A DNA stretch of 64,000 nucleotides from an uncultured Prevotellaceae bacterium (GTDB taxonomy: Bacteria > Bacteroidota > Bacteroidia > Bacteroidales > Bacteroidaceae): contig CACWNV010000003.1 in NCBI GenBank assembly GCA_902762325.1, forward strand, positions 62,001 through 126,000. Reading direction: 5' to 3'. The position numbers and the translations under genes were made by a program. Within the stretch, counting starts at the first letter, position 1, and each line of letters begins with the position of its first letter. The notes beneath the pieces are model-generated. The model saw nothing but the letters and a program-made list of their open reading frames with translations, was not told the origin of the DNA and searched no databases. Below are positions 1-9,137 of the stretch, one piece after another.

Positions 1-462
1 GCCGATGCAAAGACGATGACTTCGTTGACGCTTTATCCAGGAAACTATCAGTTGTTCCATCGTCTTGCTAACTGGAATCAGAGTTCTTTTGCTCAGATAA
101 GGATTGCTATTGAATCGACAGAGGGCGAAGAGATCTTCTCTGAAAGCTATACACCCACAACAAATATCGGCAATGCTGCTTCCAATGATTTCTCAGGAAC
201 AACGACGGCAAACTTCACTTTCGACGTGACGAAGAAAGGACGTTATACCATCACTTTCTATACCGATGATTTTTCATGGGCTGATCTTGTAATCGGCAGG
301 GCGGCAATTCGTAGGAAGGGTGAACTTACGTCCATAGATAAGGCAACCGATGTCAAATCCCGACAGGCTGACTATTATAACCTGAATGGTCAGAAACTAA
401 AAGGCAAACCCCAAGCAAGTGGTTTGTACATTCTAAACGGTAAGAAGTTTATAGTCAAATAG
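1..462 (+). CDS. C-terminal part of a secreted protein (5' end outside window)
   Basis: The frame is open from the first base, so this is the last ~153 residues of a longer gene. Residues ~10-105 form a beta-rich module (LYPGNYQL...GRYTITFY) that resembles the C-terminal module of the GH98 protein at 16762-19896 (LQPGAYKL...GQYIISFV). The end, YNLNGQKLKG...GLYILNGKKF, is the short tail common on secreted Prevotella enzymes, possibly a type IX secretion or surface-sorting signal; that role is inference. The catalytic part is not visible, so the function cannot be named. It converges on the minus-strand glycan operon and ends before a shared terminator. Confidence 0.75.
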   Translation, partial: ADAKTMTSLTLYPGNYQLFHRLANWNQSSFAQIRIAIESTEGEEIFSESYTPTTNIGNAASNDFSGTTTANFTFDVTKKGRYTITFYTDDFSWADLVIGRAAIRRKGELTSIDKATDVKSRQADYYNLNGQKLKGKPQASGLYILNGKKFIVK

Positions 463-521
463 CATGTTCCCACAATACAGGGAATGATGTTGCAATCATT
501 TCCTTTTGAGGTCATAAAAAG

Positions 522-562
522 AAAAGTGATTAACCGCATACTCATCGCAGTTAATCACTTTT
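522..562. terminator. Bidirectional terminator hairpin
   Basis: A 13-bp perfect stem (AAAAGTGATTAAC with its complement at 550-562) is A-rich on one flank and T-rich on the other. It lies between the convergent ends of the left-edge gene and the SusD gene, so it can serve both strands. Confidence 0.8.
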
Positions 563-588
563 TCTTAGTTAATAATTTGTGATGCTTG

Positions 589-2280
589 TTATCTTAAAGG
601 CAGATACCAGTTCCTGGTTTCCATCAGCAGGGCACGGAGCGCTTCATTCTTAGTTCCTCTACGTAAGGAAATAGGATCAGCTAAGTAAGCAGGATCGTTT
701 CGCCTTAATGCTACGCGCATAAGGTCATTGAAACGGTATCCTTCGAATGAGCCTTCAAGTGCCATTTCGTTGATGATATAGTCTTCAACGAGTGGTATCT
801 GGTAGTTAATCGTATCTTGCCGTGTTGCCAGCTGTGTGGGAGGCATTGGCAGGGTATAGTATGCATTATCTTGTGAATCACCAGAACCGAAGGAATGAAT
901 ACCAATCGATGTTTCTTTGGTGAAGACATTAGCATCAAAGGCAATCAACTCATCAGCTGCAGTCCTTTCCAAGCTATCCACATAGTTGACGATATTCTCC
1001 TGGCAAATACCGTGCTTCAAAATAGTGAAAGCAGATTGCGGGTAGCCGGCACGATTGAGAGCCTCGGCATAGCGCAAGTATACCATTGTACGGCGATATG
1101 TCGGGATATAGCGTGCAGTAATCTTCCTGAATGTCTGATTGTCGGGGCCATACTCCGAGAACTTATCTTGTCCTGAGACTGAAACTATGTTGTAATTGGA
1201 ATAGAATCTCAGGTCACCTGCCATTATCTCCTTATACAGTCCTGTCTTCGGAACATAAATGGTATCGGTAGTAGTAGCCGTCTTGTTCTCAAGGCAGTAG
1301 GTTTGAGCTGCTGATATGTCATACATGGCTTGAGAAGGCGTAATCTGGAAGTAATTGTTATTCTCCTGAGTGGAGTTATATATATTACTCAGATCGCTGA
1401 CCACTCCGTCGAAGACTCTTTCCTCCATAGGAATAAAGCTTAGGACTTCCTGCGTGTTACTCGTTGTAGAATAACCGTTGACAGGAGAAACAAATTCCGT
1501 AGCAGAAGGCCACACAATTCTGTTGGAGTAGTTGATTTGGATAGGATTACGCTTGTCGGTCAGGTAATCATGATACCATTTTGCCGCTTCCTTATACATT
1601 CCAGCCCACAGACAGAGGTCGCCCAGCAGGGCTTTCATTGGAATGAAGAATTGCTGAGAGTCGAAGTTGTTGATGTCTCCGAACCGCGGCAACTCAACTT
1701 CCGCATAAGGAGTAAGGTCGTTAATGAAATACTGGCAGATCTCAGTGATTCCGGATCTGTTCAGATTCATTGCCTCACGTGCCTCTTTCTCAGTCATGAC
1801 GGGGTCGGTTACTAAAGGAACCTGTCCGTATGCCATAGCCAATTGGAGGTATGTCCATGCACGGAATGACTTAACCGCTGCATATTCAGCCCTGAAGAGA
1901 TTCCTACCACGACGTTGTAGAGCCGTGTCTACATGTGCAAGATAGTAGTTACAATTGTTGATGACAGCATAATAATCACTTATCGCGTTATACTTGTTGT
2001 CTTCAGCGAATTCAAAGTTCGCAAGCCTTTTCAGATCAGCCGATGCCGCTTCTGTTGGTGTTACGAGATCTCCACGTACCTCACCAAACAAAACAGTACG
2101 GTCGGCGATAATCTGCATCTTCCCAATTATTCCCAATACGCTATATACTGAGTCGGTAGGGTGGTTTAACGTATTATCTTTCTCGAACTCTACATATTCT
2201 GATTCTGTCTCTAACATATCAGAGCATGAAGGTAGAAGTATGACGAGTGCTGCAAGAAGCAGTAATTTATTATTTTTCAT
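589..2280 (-). CDS. SusD/RagB-family outer-membrane glycan-binding lipoprotein
   Basis: A 563-residue SusD-like protein, the surface lid of a SusC/SusD uptake complex. The N-terminus is a lipoprotein signal with lipobox LLPSCS (Cys ~19). The helical TPR-like core shows in AAVKSFRAWTYLQLAMAYGQVPLV (residues ~135-158), and the family C-terminal block FEGYRFNDLMRVALR with a final NWYLPLR is present. It is the last gene of the eight-gene minus-strand operon, 33 bp after its partner SusC, and is followed by a terminator. The ligand cannot be read from sequence; it differs clearly from the other SusD at 9138-10838. Confidence 0.93.
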   Translation of the reverse strand: MKNNKLLLLAALVILLPSCSDMLETESEYVEFEKDNTLNHPTDSVYSVLGIIGKMQIIADRTVLFGEVRGDLVTPTEAASADLKRLANFEFAEDNKYNAISDYYAVINNCNYYLAHVDTALQRRGRNLFRAEYAAVKSFRAWTYLQLAMAYGQVPLVTDPVMTEKEAREAMNLNRSGITEICQYFINDLTPYAEVELPRFGDINNFDSQQFFIPMKALLGDLCLWAGMYKEAAKWYHDYLTDKRNPIQINYSNRIVWPSATEFVSPVNGYSTTSNTQEVLSFIPMEERVFDGVVSDLSNIYNSTQENNNYFQITPSQAMYDISAAQTYCLENKTATTTDTIYVPKTGLYKEIMAGDLRFYSNYNIVSVSGQDKFSEYGPDNQTFRKITARYIPTYRRTMVYLRYAEALNRAGYPQSAFTILKHGICQENIVNYVDSLERTAADELIAFDANVFTKETSIGIHSFGSGDSQDNAYYTLPMPPTQLATRQDTINYQIPLVEDYIINEMALEGSFEGYRFNDLMRVALRRNDPAYLADPISLRRGTKNEALRALLMETRNWYLPLR

Positions 2281-2313
2281 ATTGATACTATTTAACTTAT
2301 TGACATTCTGCTT

Positions 2314-5300
2314 TTATAAGTTGATGTTCACACCGACAGAGAAAGAACGACCTGCTGAGAGAAGACCGCGATCAATGCCTTGCGATAGCATGTTGCTACC
2401 CATTGCGCAATCCGGATTACTTCCAAGATAGCGGGTGACAGTGAAGATGTTAGAAGCATTGCCCCATATTGTGATACCTTGCAGGTATGTGCTATGAATG
2501 GGCAGATAATAGCTTAATGTAACATTACTCAGTCTAAGATAACTGCCGTCTTCAATCCATCTGTCGCTGAAACGACTATTGCCCATCGGGTCATTATATG
2601 CAACTCTTGGAATATCTGTTATCTGCTTATCGGTGGTCCATCTGTTATTCATAGCTGTCGTCTGGTTGATAAACAGACTTCCTCCTTCAAGGAGTGAACG
2701 CTGATAATTGTAGATGTCGTTACCCAATGAGTAGCAGAACACAGCAGAGAGTGTCACACGTTTCCAGTTGAATTTCGTGTATATGTTACCATATATGTCT
2801 GGATTTGGGTTTCCGATGATAGAGCGGTCGTTGTTATCGATGACACCGTTTTCATCTTTATCTTCGAAACGAATATCACCTGCATGGAAATATGCACGGT
2901 CACCATTAGTCTTCATGATGTAATGGTTGTCTGCCGATGCTTCATCTGCGCTACTATATACGCCTTTTGAACGCCATCCGTAGAACACTCCAACAGGTTC
3001 ACCCACTTTAGTGAGAACGGTAGCACCATAAATGTCGGTCTCTACAGAACGGTTATTGTCTGGCAAAGCAGTCACCTTATTATTATAATGACCAGCTGAT
3101 GCACCCATTTCCCAACGGAAATCCTTCAGATTAAGAACTTTGAGGTTGACATTCAAGTCGAATCCGGCATTCTCAAGCTTACCGTCATTACTCCAATTCT
3201 CTTTCAATCCACTGGTCCATGCGAGTTGACGAAGAGAGAGAAGGTTTGAAGTCCAACTCTTAAAGAGATTGAGACGTACGGCAAGTCGGTTGTTAAGGAA
3301 TCTTCCTTCCAATCCAGCCGTTACGCGCTTGGTGGTTTCCCATTGAAGCTCTGTATTGCCGATATTACCGATTGAAAGACCGCTGGCATTACTATTGAGC
3401 ATGCGATGAGCTACGAAATAACTACGTGATGCTGTATAGTCGAGATCATCATTACCGGTAATGTCGAAGCCTGCATTAATGCGAAGATATTCAATCCCCT
3501 TCATGCTATTGAGCCATTTCTCATTTGTCAAGACCCAAGCACCTTCAACACTGGGGAACAATCCCCAAATAACACCACCCAGTTTCAAACCATTGGAGTT
3601 ATCACCGAAGCGGGATGAAGCGTGTGCTGAAAGACCGGCATTCAGGTAGAACCGTTCAGCAAAGTTATATTCAGCCAAACCATATCCAACCATCTCACGA
3701 GTCTTGTCGTCGGCACCGTCCGTATCCTTAAATTGCAATGAGCTGCTCATGTTAGGAGTCTTGTCATTACCAGTGTTATAACCTTGCTGGGCAGTCAGAT
3801 TATAATCATTACTCATATAACGGAATCCACCTTTCAAGCTGATGAAATGAGCTTTATAACGGTTTTCCCAAGAAATACGAGTGTCACTCTGAATGGCGGT
3901 CTGACGTGAAGCCTGGCTTTGTGCGATGTTCTGAAGTGTTGTTCCTTCATCAAGTCCGTCTACCACGAAGTTAGGAACACCTTGTATCGGGAGGTAATAG
4001 TTTTCGTTGGTATTAACCAAACCCAAGGTGAAGTGCTCGCTAAGAGTCAAATGTTTATTCAACTTGTATTGTGGCATGATGGAGAATGTAATCAGACGAT
4101 TACCTTGTGAGTTTCTGTTCTTACCATCTCCATGATCAAGAATAGCGACAGGGTTAGCCAACCGGCCTCTTCCTTGGAACATTCCTTCCAGATAATCGTC
4201 AGCCTCTGCCAGATAATGGCTGAGCTTACCGTGCTTGTCATAGGCAAATGGTGAAAGGAACGGAGCTTTTGTTTGAGCAAGGAATGCCGGTGAGGTGATA
4301 ACACCAGATAACAGGTCGAATGGGGCACCATCATCACGCAAACTTCTGTCAACATCACTATATGATGCGTCAAAACGGACATTCAGGTTGCGAAGCACTT
4401 CGATGTCTGAATTCAAGCGCATGTTAAAACGAGAGTAGTCGTTTTTCTTGAGTGTACTATTTGCCAAAGAATAACCTACAGACAAGTTATAAGATGCGAC
4501 ATTGTCACCTCCTTGTACGTTAATGCCATAGTTTTGAGAGAAGGCATTGTCATACACATAATCAGTCCAGTCTGTTTGGTTATGATACTGGTTATAGTAG
4601 AAATAACCAGGGTCGTTATTCAGATACTTCATTGAACCAAGCGTGCTGGTCTTATCCGAAAGAAGCTCTGTGGTGTACAGACGATAGTCTTCAGCTTTCA
4701 TCATCTTTGGCAGACGGGGCATTAGCTCGAATCTTCCATTGATTGTCACATCAATCTTTGTGGTCATGCTCTTGTTACGCTTCGTCTTGATCAGCAACAC
4801 GCCATTGGCACCCTTAGCACCATAGAGAGCAGTACCATTCTTCAATACGGTGACATTCTCAATATCATTTACGTTTAAGTTTGCCAGGATATTGTTATAA
4901 TAGCCATCGTGTAACATTTCACGACCATACTGCATATCCATGATAACGTCATCGATGACAACTAACGGCTGAGCATTTGCATGCAGAGAATTGATACCCT
5001 GAATAAGCATCACATTACCCATACCAGGGATACCGCTTCTATTCACAGACCGCATGTCACCACCCAGTTGCTGTTGGACGAGAGCATCAATGCTTACCTC
5101 GGAGGTGTTTGCAAAATCAACTGCTTGCGCACTGACCCCTGCATCTGTGTGTAGATTATAATCTGTCTTGAATGACTCATGATAAAGCTGACCGTCGGCT
5201 TTGTTATTATCGATTGCTTTCTGCAAAAGATTATAACCATCAATTCGCATCGTTACCGATCGTGTGTAAGCGGGCACTTTCAATTCATAATGACCGTCTT

Positions 5301-5508
5301 TATCTGTCATAGCCGAATATCTGTTATCCCCGTATGCCGTGACGATAACACCAGCCATAGGTGTCTTGCTCGCCGCATCAACGACATAACCAGTTACGAC
5401 ATTAGTCTCCTCATTTTCCTGTGCGAACGAATTGATAGTTGACAATTGATAACTAATCATTATCAATGCCAATATTCTTAATAGTCTATTATTAATCATA
5501 ATCTTCAA
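2314..5508 (-). CDS. SusC/RagA-family TonB-dependent outer-membrane transporter
   Basis: A 1064-residue TonB-dependent importer of oligosaccharides. After a signal peptide ending ...STINSFAQ, residues ~35-115 are the carboxypeptidase-regulatory-like beta-sandwich (VTGYVVDAASKTPMAGV), residues ~140-250 the plug (VLKNGTALYGAKGANGVLLI), and the rest the beta-barrel ending in FSVGVNINL. Full length for the family. The start overlaps the stop of the preceding FAS1 gene by 4 bp, which suggests translational coupling; the SusD partner follows. The 5' ~90 bp closely match the 5' end of the other SusC gene (10853-14158), although the mature proteins differ widely. Confidence 0.95.
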   Translation of the reverse strand: MKIMINNRLLRILALIMISYQLSTINSFAQENEETNVVTGYVVDAASKTPMAGVIVTAYGDNRYSAMTDKDGHYELKVPAYTRSVTMRIDGYNLLQKAIDNNKADGQLYHESFKTDYNLHTDAGVSAQAVDFANTSEVSIDALVQQQLGGDMRSVNRSGIPGMGNVMLIQGINSLHANAQPLVVIDDVIMDMQYGREMLHDGYYNNILANLNVNDIENVTVLKNGTALYGAKGANGVLLIKTKRNKSMTTKIDVTINGRFELMPRLPKMMKAEDYRLYTTELLSDKTSTLGSMKYLNNDPGYFYYNQYHNQTDWTDYVYDNAFSQNYGINVQGGDNVASYNLSVGYSLANSTLKKNDYSRFNMRLNSDIEVLRNLNVRFDASYSDVDRSLRDDGAPFDLLSGVITSPAFLAQTKAPFLSPFAYDKHGKLSHYLAEADDYLEGMFQGRGRLANPVAILDHGDGKNRNSQGNRLITFSIMPQYKLNKHLTLSEHFTLGLVNTNENYYLPIQGVPNFVVDGLDEGTTLQNIAQSQASRQTAIQSDTRISWENRYKAHFISLKGGFRYMSNDYNLTAQQGYNTGNDKTPNMSSSLQFKDTDGADDKTREMVGYGLAEYNFAERFYLNAGLSAHASSRFGDNSNGLKLGGVIWGLFPSVEGAWVLTNEKWLNSMKGIEYLRINAGFDITGNDDLDYTASRSYFVAHRMLNSNASGLSIGNIGNTELQWETTKRVTAGLEGRFLNNRLAVRLNLFKSWTSNLLSLRQLAWTSGLKENWSNDGKLENAGFDLNVNLKVLNLKDFRWEMGASAGHYNNKVTALPDNNRSVETDIYGATVLTKVGEPVGVFYGWRSKGVYSSADEASADNHYIMKTNGDRAYFHAGDIRFEDKDENGVIDNNDRSIIGNPNPDIYGNIYTKFNWKRVTLSAVFCYSLGNDIYNYQRSLLEGGSLFINQTTAMNNRWTTDKQITDIPRVAYNDPMGNSRFSDRWIEDGSYLRLSNVTLSYYLPIHSTYLQGITIWGNASNIFTVTRYLGSNPDCAMGSNMLSQGIDRGLLSAGRSFSVGVNINL

Positions 5509-7139
5509 TTTTCGGTTTTCAAATCTCTTCTTGGTTTCAAGTAAATGCAGTCAAGAAACATCTCACGGGAATATGAGGAGGTTTCTCTAGCCAAGATGGA
5601 ACACTGTATTTTGACACTGACTTTAATGTCATTCTGATTGTAGTTGCAGACAGGCAATTGGAAAGCCTCTGCAAGAACAATGGTGTCTACCTGTTCGGGA
5701 TTACTCTTGAATTGTGTGTTTTCACAATTATAAGTCTTTTCTGCTCCTGTCTCATCAACATAAGTGATTGTAGCTTTAAATTTACAGGGCTTACCGTTCA
5801 CTGCATTTACATCCATTACTGATCTGGGCAGAATAACTGCACAAATGTCATAAGTACCACTCAACGTGTTGTTGATGCGGTAGGTGAGATCCCAGTTTGA
5901 TGTAGCTTTGGCAGGAATAATCTGAAGATATCCACCTTCGGAGATACTGTCAGCAGCTGTACGCCGTACATTATAAGAACATTCTTTCTCATTGATGATC
6001 AGCTGGGTGTGCTCACCTTCACTCCAAAGTTCACGAAGATAGGTCTGCTCAGGAGTAAATGGCCATTCATCAGTCTTGTACAGAATACCATTGCTGCAAT
6101 TCACCTTGGTTGCATTATGCAAGATACCATTGGCTCCAAATGGATCCTTAAATACATGATAAACAGGCTTACGTGATGACAGATTCCTGTTTTGCAAGTA
6201 TTGTACAGACACTAAAGAGTCAGTTAATGTGCGCTGGTCTGTAATGTTAAAGATTGCATCATCGAGAAGTGCACGAGTCGTCCAGTGTGTTTGTAAAGAG
6301 TCACGTTTTAACACCGTCTCGTCATACTTGAAGTATTGCGAAGCTTCATCCCATGCCTTCTGCCAGCCGGCTGTTGTTGGTGCGATTACCCAATAAAGTG
6401 AATCTTCTGCATCGATTAGTCCGATCTGCTGAAGCATGCGGTTACGCTCAATGACAACTGAATCGACATAGATGGGTACTCCTTCAATGATACCACTTGA
6501 AACTGATTGGCTTGCATCGAAATAATCCTCCTCATATTGACGTAAGATACGGCCAATATTACTGAACTCAGGAATATCACTCAAAGTTTCATAGAGGCTA
6601 CGCTCATAGGGCAGAGGACGCTCTGCAATATGAAGGACGCCATTCTTTGCATGTTGATTGGCTGTTGTTATTCTTACACCTTCAATAGCATTGTCAGTCA
6701 TAGTAACATGCTTTTTGTTAAGTAACAACATGCTTTTTTCTTCCTTGTCTATTGAATTCAGGGAGCGTGATATGTGGTTGAACACAAAGAAGCGTTCAAC
6801 GACTGAGTCACCTTGAGCAGTCTGCACCAGTTGTAGGAGAGAATCCTTATTGAAAGTACCGTTTACAGGTGCAACCACCGTGAATGACTGACCACTATTC
6901 AGCAGATCAGCATAGCTCGTTGGGGTCTTCTTGTGCATACGGAATACTTTCGTCTGTGTCAATACCTCGCAGAAGTCGCTTAGGCTATTATTGCTTTTCA
7001 ATTGTTCCCACAAGGTTTGAGAACTTCCGCCTCCAACATTGCCAAAGTCCTCATAGTGATCATTCCATTCGGTACATGCAATGAATAAAGGCAAAAGGCA
7101 AGAACAAAGAAGTGCCTTGATTCCTATTGATATTTTCAT
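5505..7139 (-). CDS. FAS1 (fasciclin)-domain lipoprotein, likely surface glycan-binding protein
   Basis: 544 residues with a lipoprotein signal (lipobox PLFIACTE, Cys ~22). FAS1 repeats are visible: LWEQLKSNNSLSDFCEVL and FTVVAPVNGTFN (~45-100), a NGVLHIAERPLPY block (~167-180), and a second, weaker repeat (~180-345) with a further GILHNATKVNCSNGILY block. Residues ~370-540 look like a beta-sandwich ending FLDCIYLKPRR, as in carbohydrate-binding folds. It sits between a SusC/SusD pair and a second SusC in one operon. By position it would act like SusE/SGBP proteins; this is inference. Confidence 0.85.
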   Translation of the reverse strand: MKISIGIKALLCSCLLPLFIACTEWNDHYEDFGNVGGGSSQTLWEQLKSNNSLSDFCEVLTQTKVFRMHKKTPTSYADLLNSGQSFTVVAPVNGTFNKDSLLQLVQTAQGDSVVERFFVFNHISRSLNSIDKEEKSMLLLNKKHVTMTDNAIEGVRITTANQHAKNGVLHIAERPLPYERSLYETLSDIPEFSNIGRILRQYEEDYFDASQSVSSGIIEGVPIYVDSVVIERNRMLQQIGLIDAEDSLYWVIAPTTAGWQKAWDEASQYFKYDETVLKRDSLQTHWTTRALLDDAIFNITDQRTLTDSLVSVQYLQNRNLSSRKPVYHVFKDPFGANGILHNATKVNCSNGILYKTDEWPFTPEQTYLRELWSEGEHTQLIINEKECSYNVRRTAADSISEGGYLQIIPAKATSNWDLTYRINNTLSGTYDICAVILPRSVMDVNAVNGKPCKFKATITYVDETGAEKTYNCENTQFKSNPEQVDTIVLAEAFQLPVCNYNQNDIKVSVKIQCSILARETSSYSREMFLDCIYLKPRRDLKTEN

Positions 7140-7176
7140 ATTATTTACTATTTACTTTTTTCACCTTTATATAATA

Positions 7177-9135
7177 CTAATGAGTGTCCTCACCTTCCGG
7201 GCTTCCATAGATGCTCTTCGGACACAATTCAATATAGTCGAATGACCAATAGCGGTCGGGATCGTCAAGTACCTGACGGAAACGCAGATAATATGTCTTC
7301 TCTGAATCTAAGTATTTGGTAGCAAGTACTCGTCTCAGATTCCAGTTGTTGCCACGCAATGGGTTATCAGCATCCCAAGGACGATAGCTGTCCATACCTT
7401 TCATATATCCGCGGTTGTGCATGGCCTTATCGTTAGCCGTGTTTTCTTCCTCATCGTCGGTATCTTCAATCCATCCGATTGTTGGATCGGGACCATAAAC
7501 ACGTAAGTCAACAGGAATACCGCAAGGCTCATTATTCAGATACACCTGGACAACACCACGCTCGTCGCCAACCGTATAACCAAGGCGAATCTCATAAGTT
7601 CCTGATGGTACTGGAAGTAATTTGAATGCCACATCAAACACACCACTGATACAAACGGCATTTGCCTGATATGAGTTCCAGTAGCCTACATCACTATGTA
7701 CACCTACATACGTTTCATCACTTACCTTCCAGTCGGTGATATACTTGTTCTTGAAACCAGTAAGTATGTCTTCACCATAACGTCCGCGTCCGTTACAATT
7801 CATGAAGTCAGGACTTAGAACCGTAGCGTCAATACGAATACGGCAATTTAGTACTTCATCACGAACTTGAGTAGTATAGGCAAGAATATCATCAATATAG
7901 TGATAAACACCGTTGAGTGCATTTTGGTCAGCTGATCCAGACTCTGAAGGTGATAAAACCTTAACTCCGCGTACCGTAAACCTATTCTGCAATCCTTTGC
8001 GGTTGATGAATAAACCAGCTGGAGGACCGGCAAAGCGCATCATCGTACCAGGACACATCGTCTCATAGAACTCTTCAGGATCACTGATAGATGTATACCA
8101 GCAATGCTCACGAAGGTCGCCTGACATTACCCAACTATTGTACTGACCAATGCGAGGTAACAGGTGATAGGAGACAAAACGGTTGAGCGGATTCTTACGG
8201 TTCCCGGGGTCATCGTCATACAATCCGGCATCTTCGGGATAGGTCTGGTCGTATATCTTCTTGGCATAGGCTTTCAAATCCTCAATGTTATTAATGCCCT
8301 TAGAATGATATACTGAGTCAGGCTCTACAAATGCCGTATACTTAAAGTATCGTTTTCCTGGCCAGAATGAACGTGTGTATAATGCTGAACCTGAAGTACA
8401 TCTTACCATCACACCTTCATGAACAGAGTCTTCTCCGCAAGTATATGTTTCATCAAGATATCTAACCAGAGAGTCTGCCATACCCGTAAGCTTCAATGCC
8501 TGATAGAAAAGAGTCAGAGTTGAATCCTCACCAATTTTATCAGCCAGCAGAAGACTACTTGATGTAATGACATTGTTCAATACATGCACAACACCATTTG
8601 TAACAGAGTCATCACGTTCAATTACCCTTGCGTTCTTGTTGATGTAATAGACCAAAGCGTTATGGTTTTGTACATCAGAGTCACTTGACAATACTATATA
8701 GGCATCAGCCATATTAAGTTCGGGTAAGGCACCCTCACTGATGTCAGTTGTAAAGAACGCACCTTTTTTAATAATATGTGTGCGTGCAAGTGTATCGCAT
8801 GATTCATCTGTGATGGCATCAATACTATTATATCCCATGCGTTTGAGATAACGCTCAATAGCACTGTTGTCTGGTGCAAATAGCGTATAATCACCGTATG
8901 TTGATAGCATTGAGAAATAGGGGGTGCGTTTCAAAATACTGATGAACTCGCTGAATTGGTCCTGATTCTTCTCCAAGAACCCAGCTGCAGTTACTTTTGA
9001 TGCTGAATAGTAGTTCATGGGAATGTCATCGTCGTTGTCGACACAAGCTACCAATGTAACAGCAGCAAACAGCGTAAGGACTATTTTATAAAATTTTGTA
9101 TGCATATTCATTCTTTCTAAATTCATCTTTTGCAT
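7177..9135 (-). CDS. FAS1-domain lipoprotein with C-terminal carbohydrate-binding-like domain
   Basis: Up to 652 residues. The lipobox is LVACVDN. An N-terminal FAS1 domain (FLEKNQDQFSEFISIL...YTLFAPDNSAIERYL, then NGVVHVLNNVI) is followed by a larger middle region with a second, divergent repeat. The last ~170 residues (SGTYEIRLGYTV ... YYLRFRQV ... FDYIELCP) look like a galactose-binding or CBM6/35-like beta-sandwich. It begins 2 bp after the upstream SusD stop. In-frame ATGs at 9126, 9111 and 9105 are also possible starts; the one at 9111 has a purine-rich AGAAAGA in front and gives a tighter signal peptide. Confidence 0.82.
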   Translation of the reverse strand: MQKMNLERMNMHTKFYKIVLTLFAAVTLVACVDNDDDIPMNYYSASKVTAAGFLEKNQDQFSEFISILKRTPYFSMLSTYGDYTLFAPDNSAIERYLKRMGYNSIDAITDESCDTLARTHIIKKGAFFTTDISEGALPELNMADAYIVLSSDSDVQNHNALVYYINKNARVIERDDSVTNGVVHVLNNVITSSSLLLADKIGEDSTLTLFYQALKLTGMADSLVRYLDETYTCGEDSVHEGVMVRCTSGSALYTRSFWPGKRYFKYTAFVEPDSVYHSKGINNIEDLKAYAKKIYDQTYPEDAGLYDDDPGNRKNPLNRFVSYHLLPRIGQYNSWVMSGDLREHCWYTSISDPEEFYETMCPGTMMRFAGPPAGLFINRKGLQNRFTVRGVKVLSPSESGSADQNALNGVYHYIDDILAYTTQVRDEVLNCRIRIDATVLSPDFMNCNGRGRYGEDILTGFKNKYITDWKVSDETYVGVHSDVGYWNSYQANAVCISGVFDVAFKLLPVPSGTYEIRLGYTVGDERGVVQVYLNNEPCGIPVDLRVYGPDPTIGWIEDTDDEEENTANDKAMHNRGYMKGMDSYRPWDADNPLRGNNWNLRRVLATKYLDSEKTYYLRFRQVLDDPDRYWSFDYIELCPKSIYGSPEGEDTH

Positions 9136-9137
9136 TT

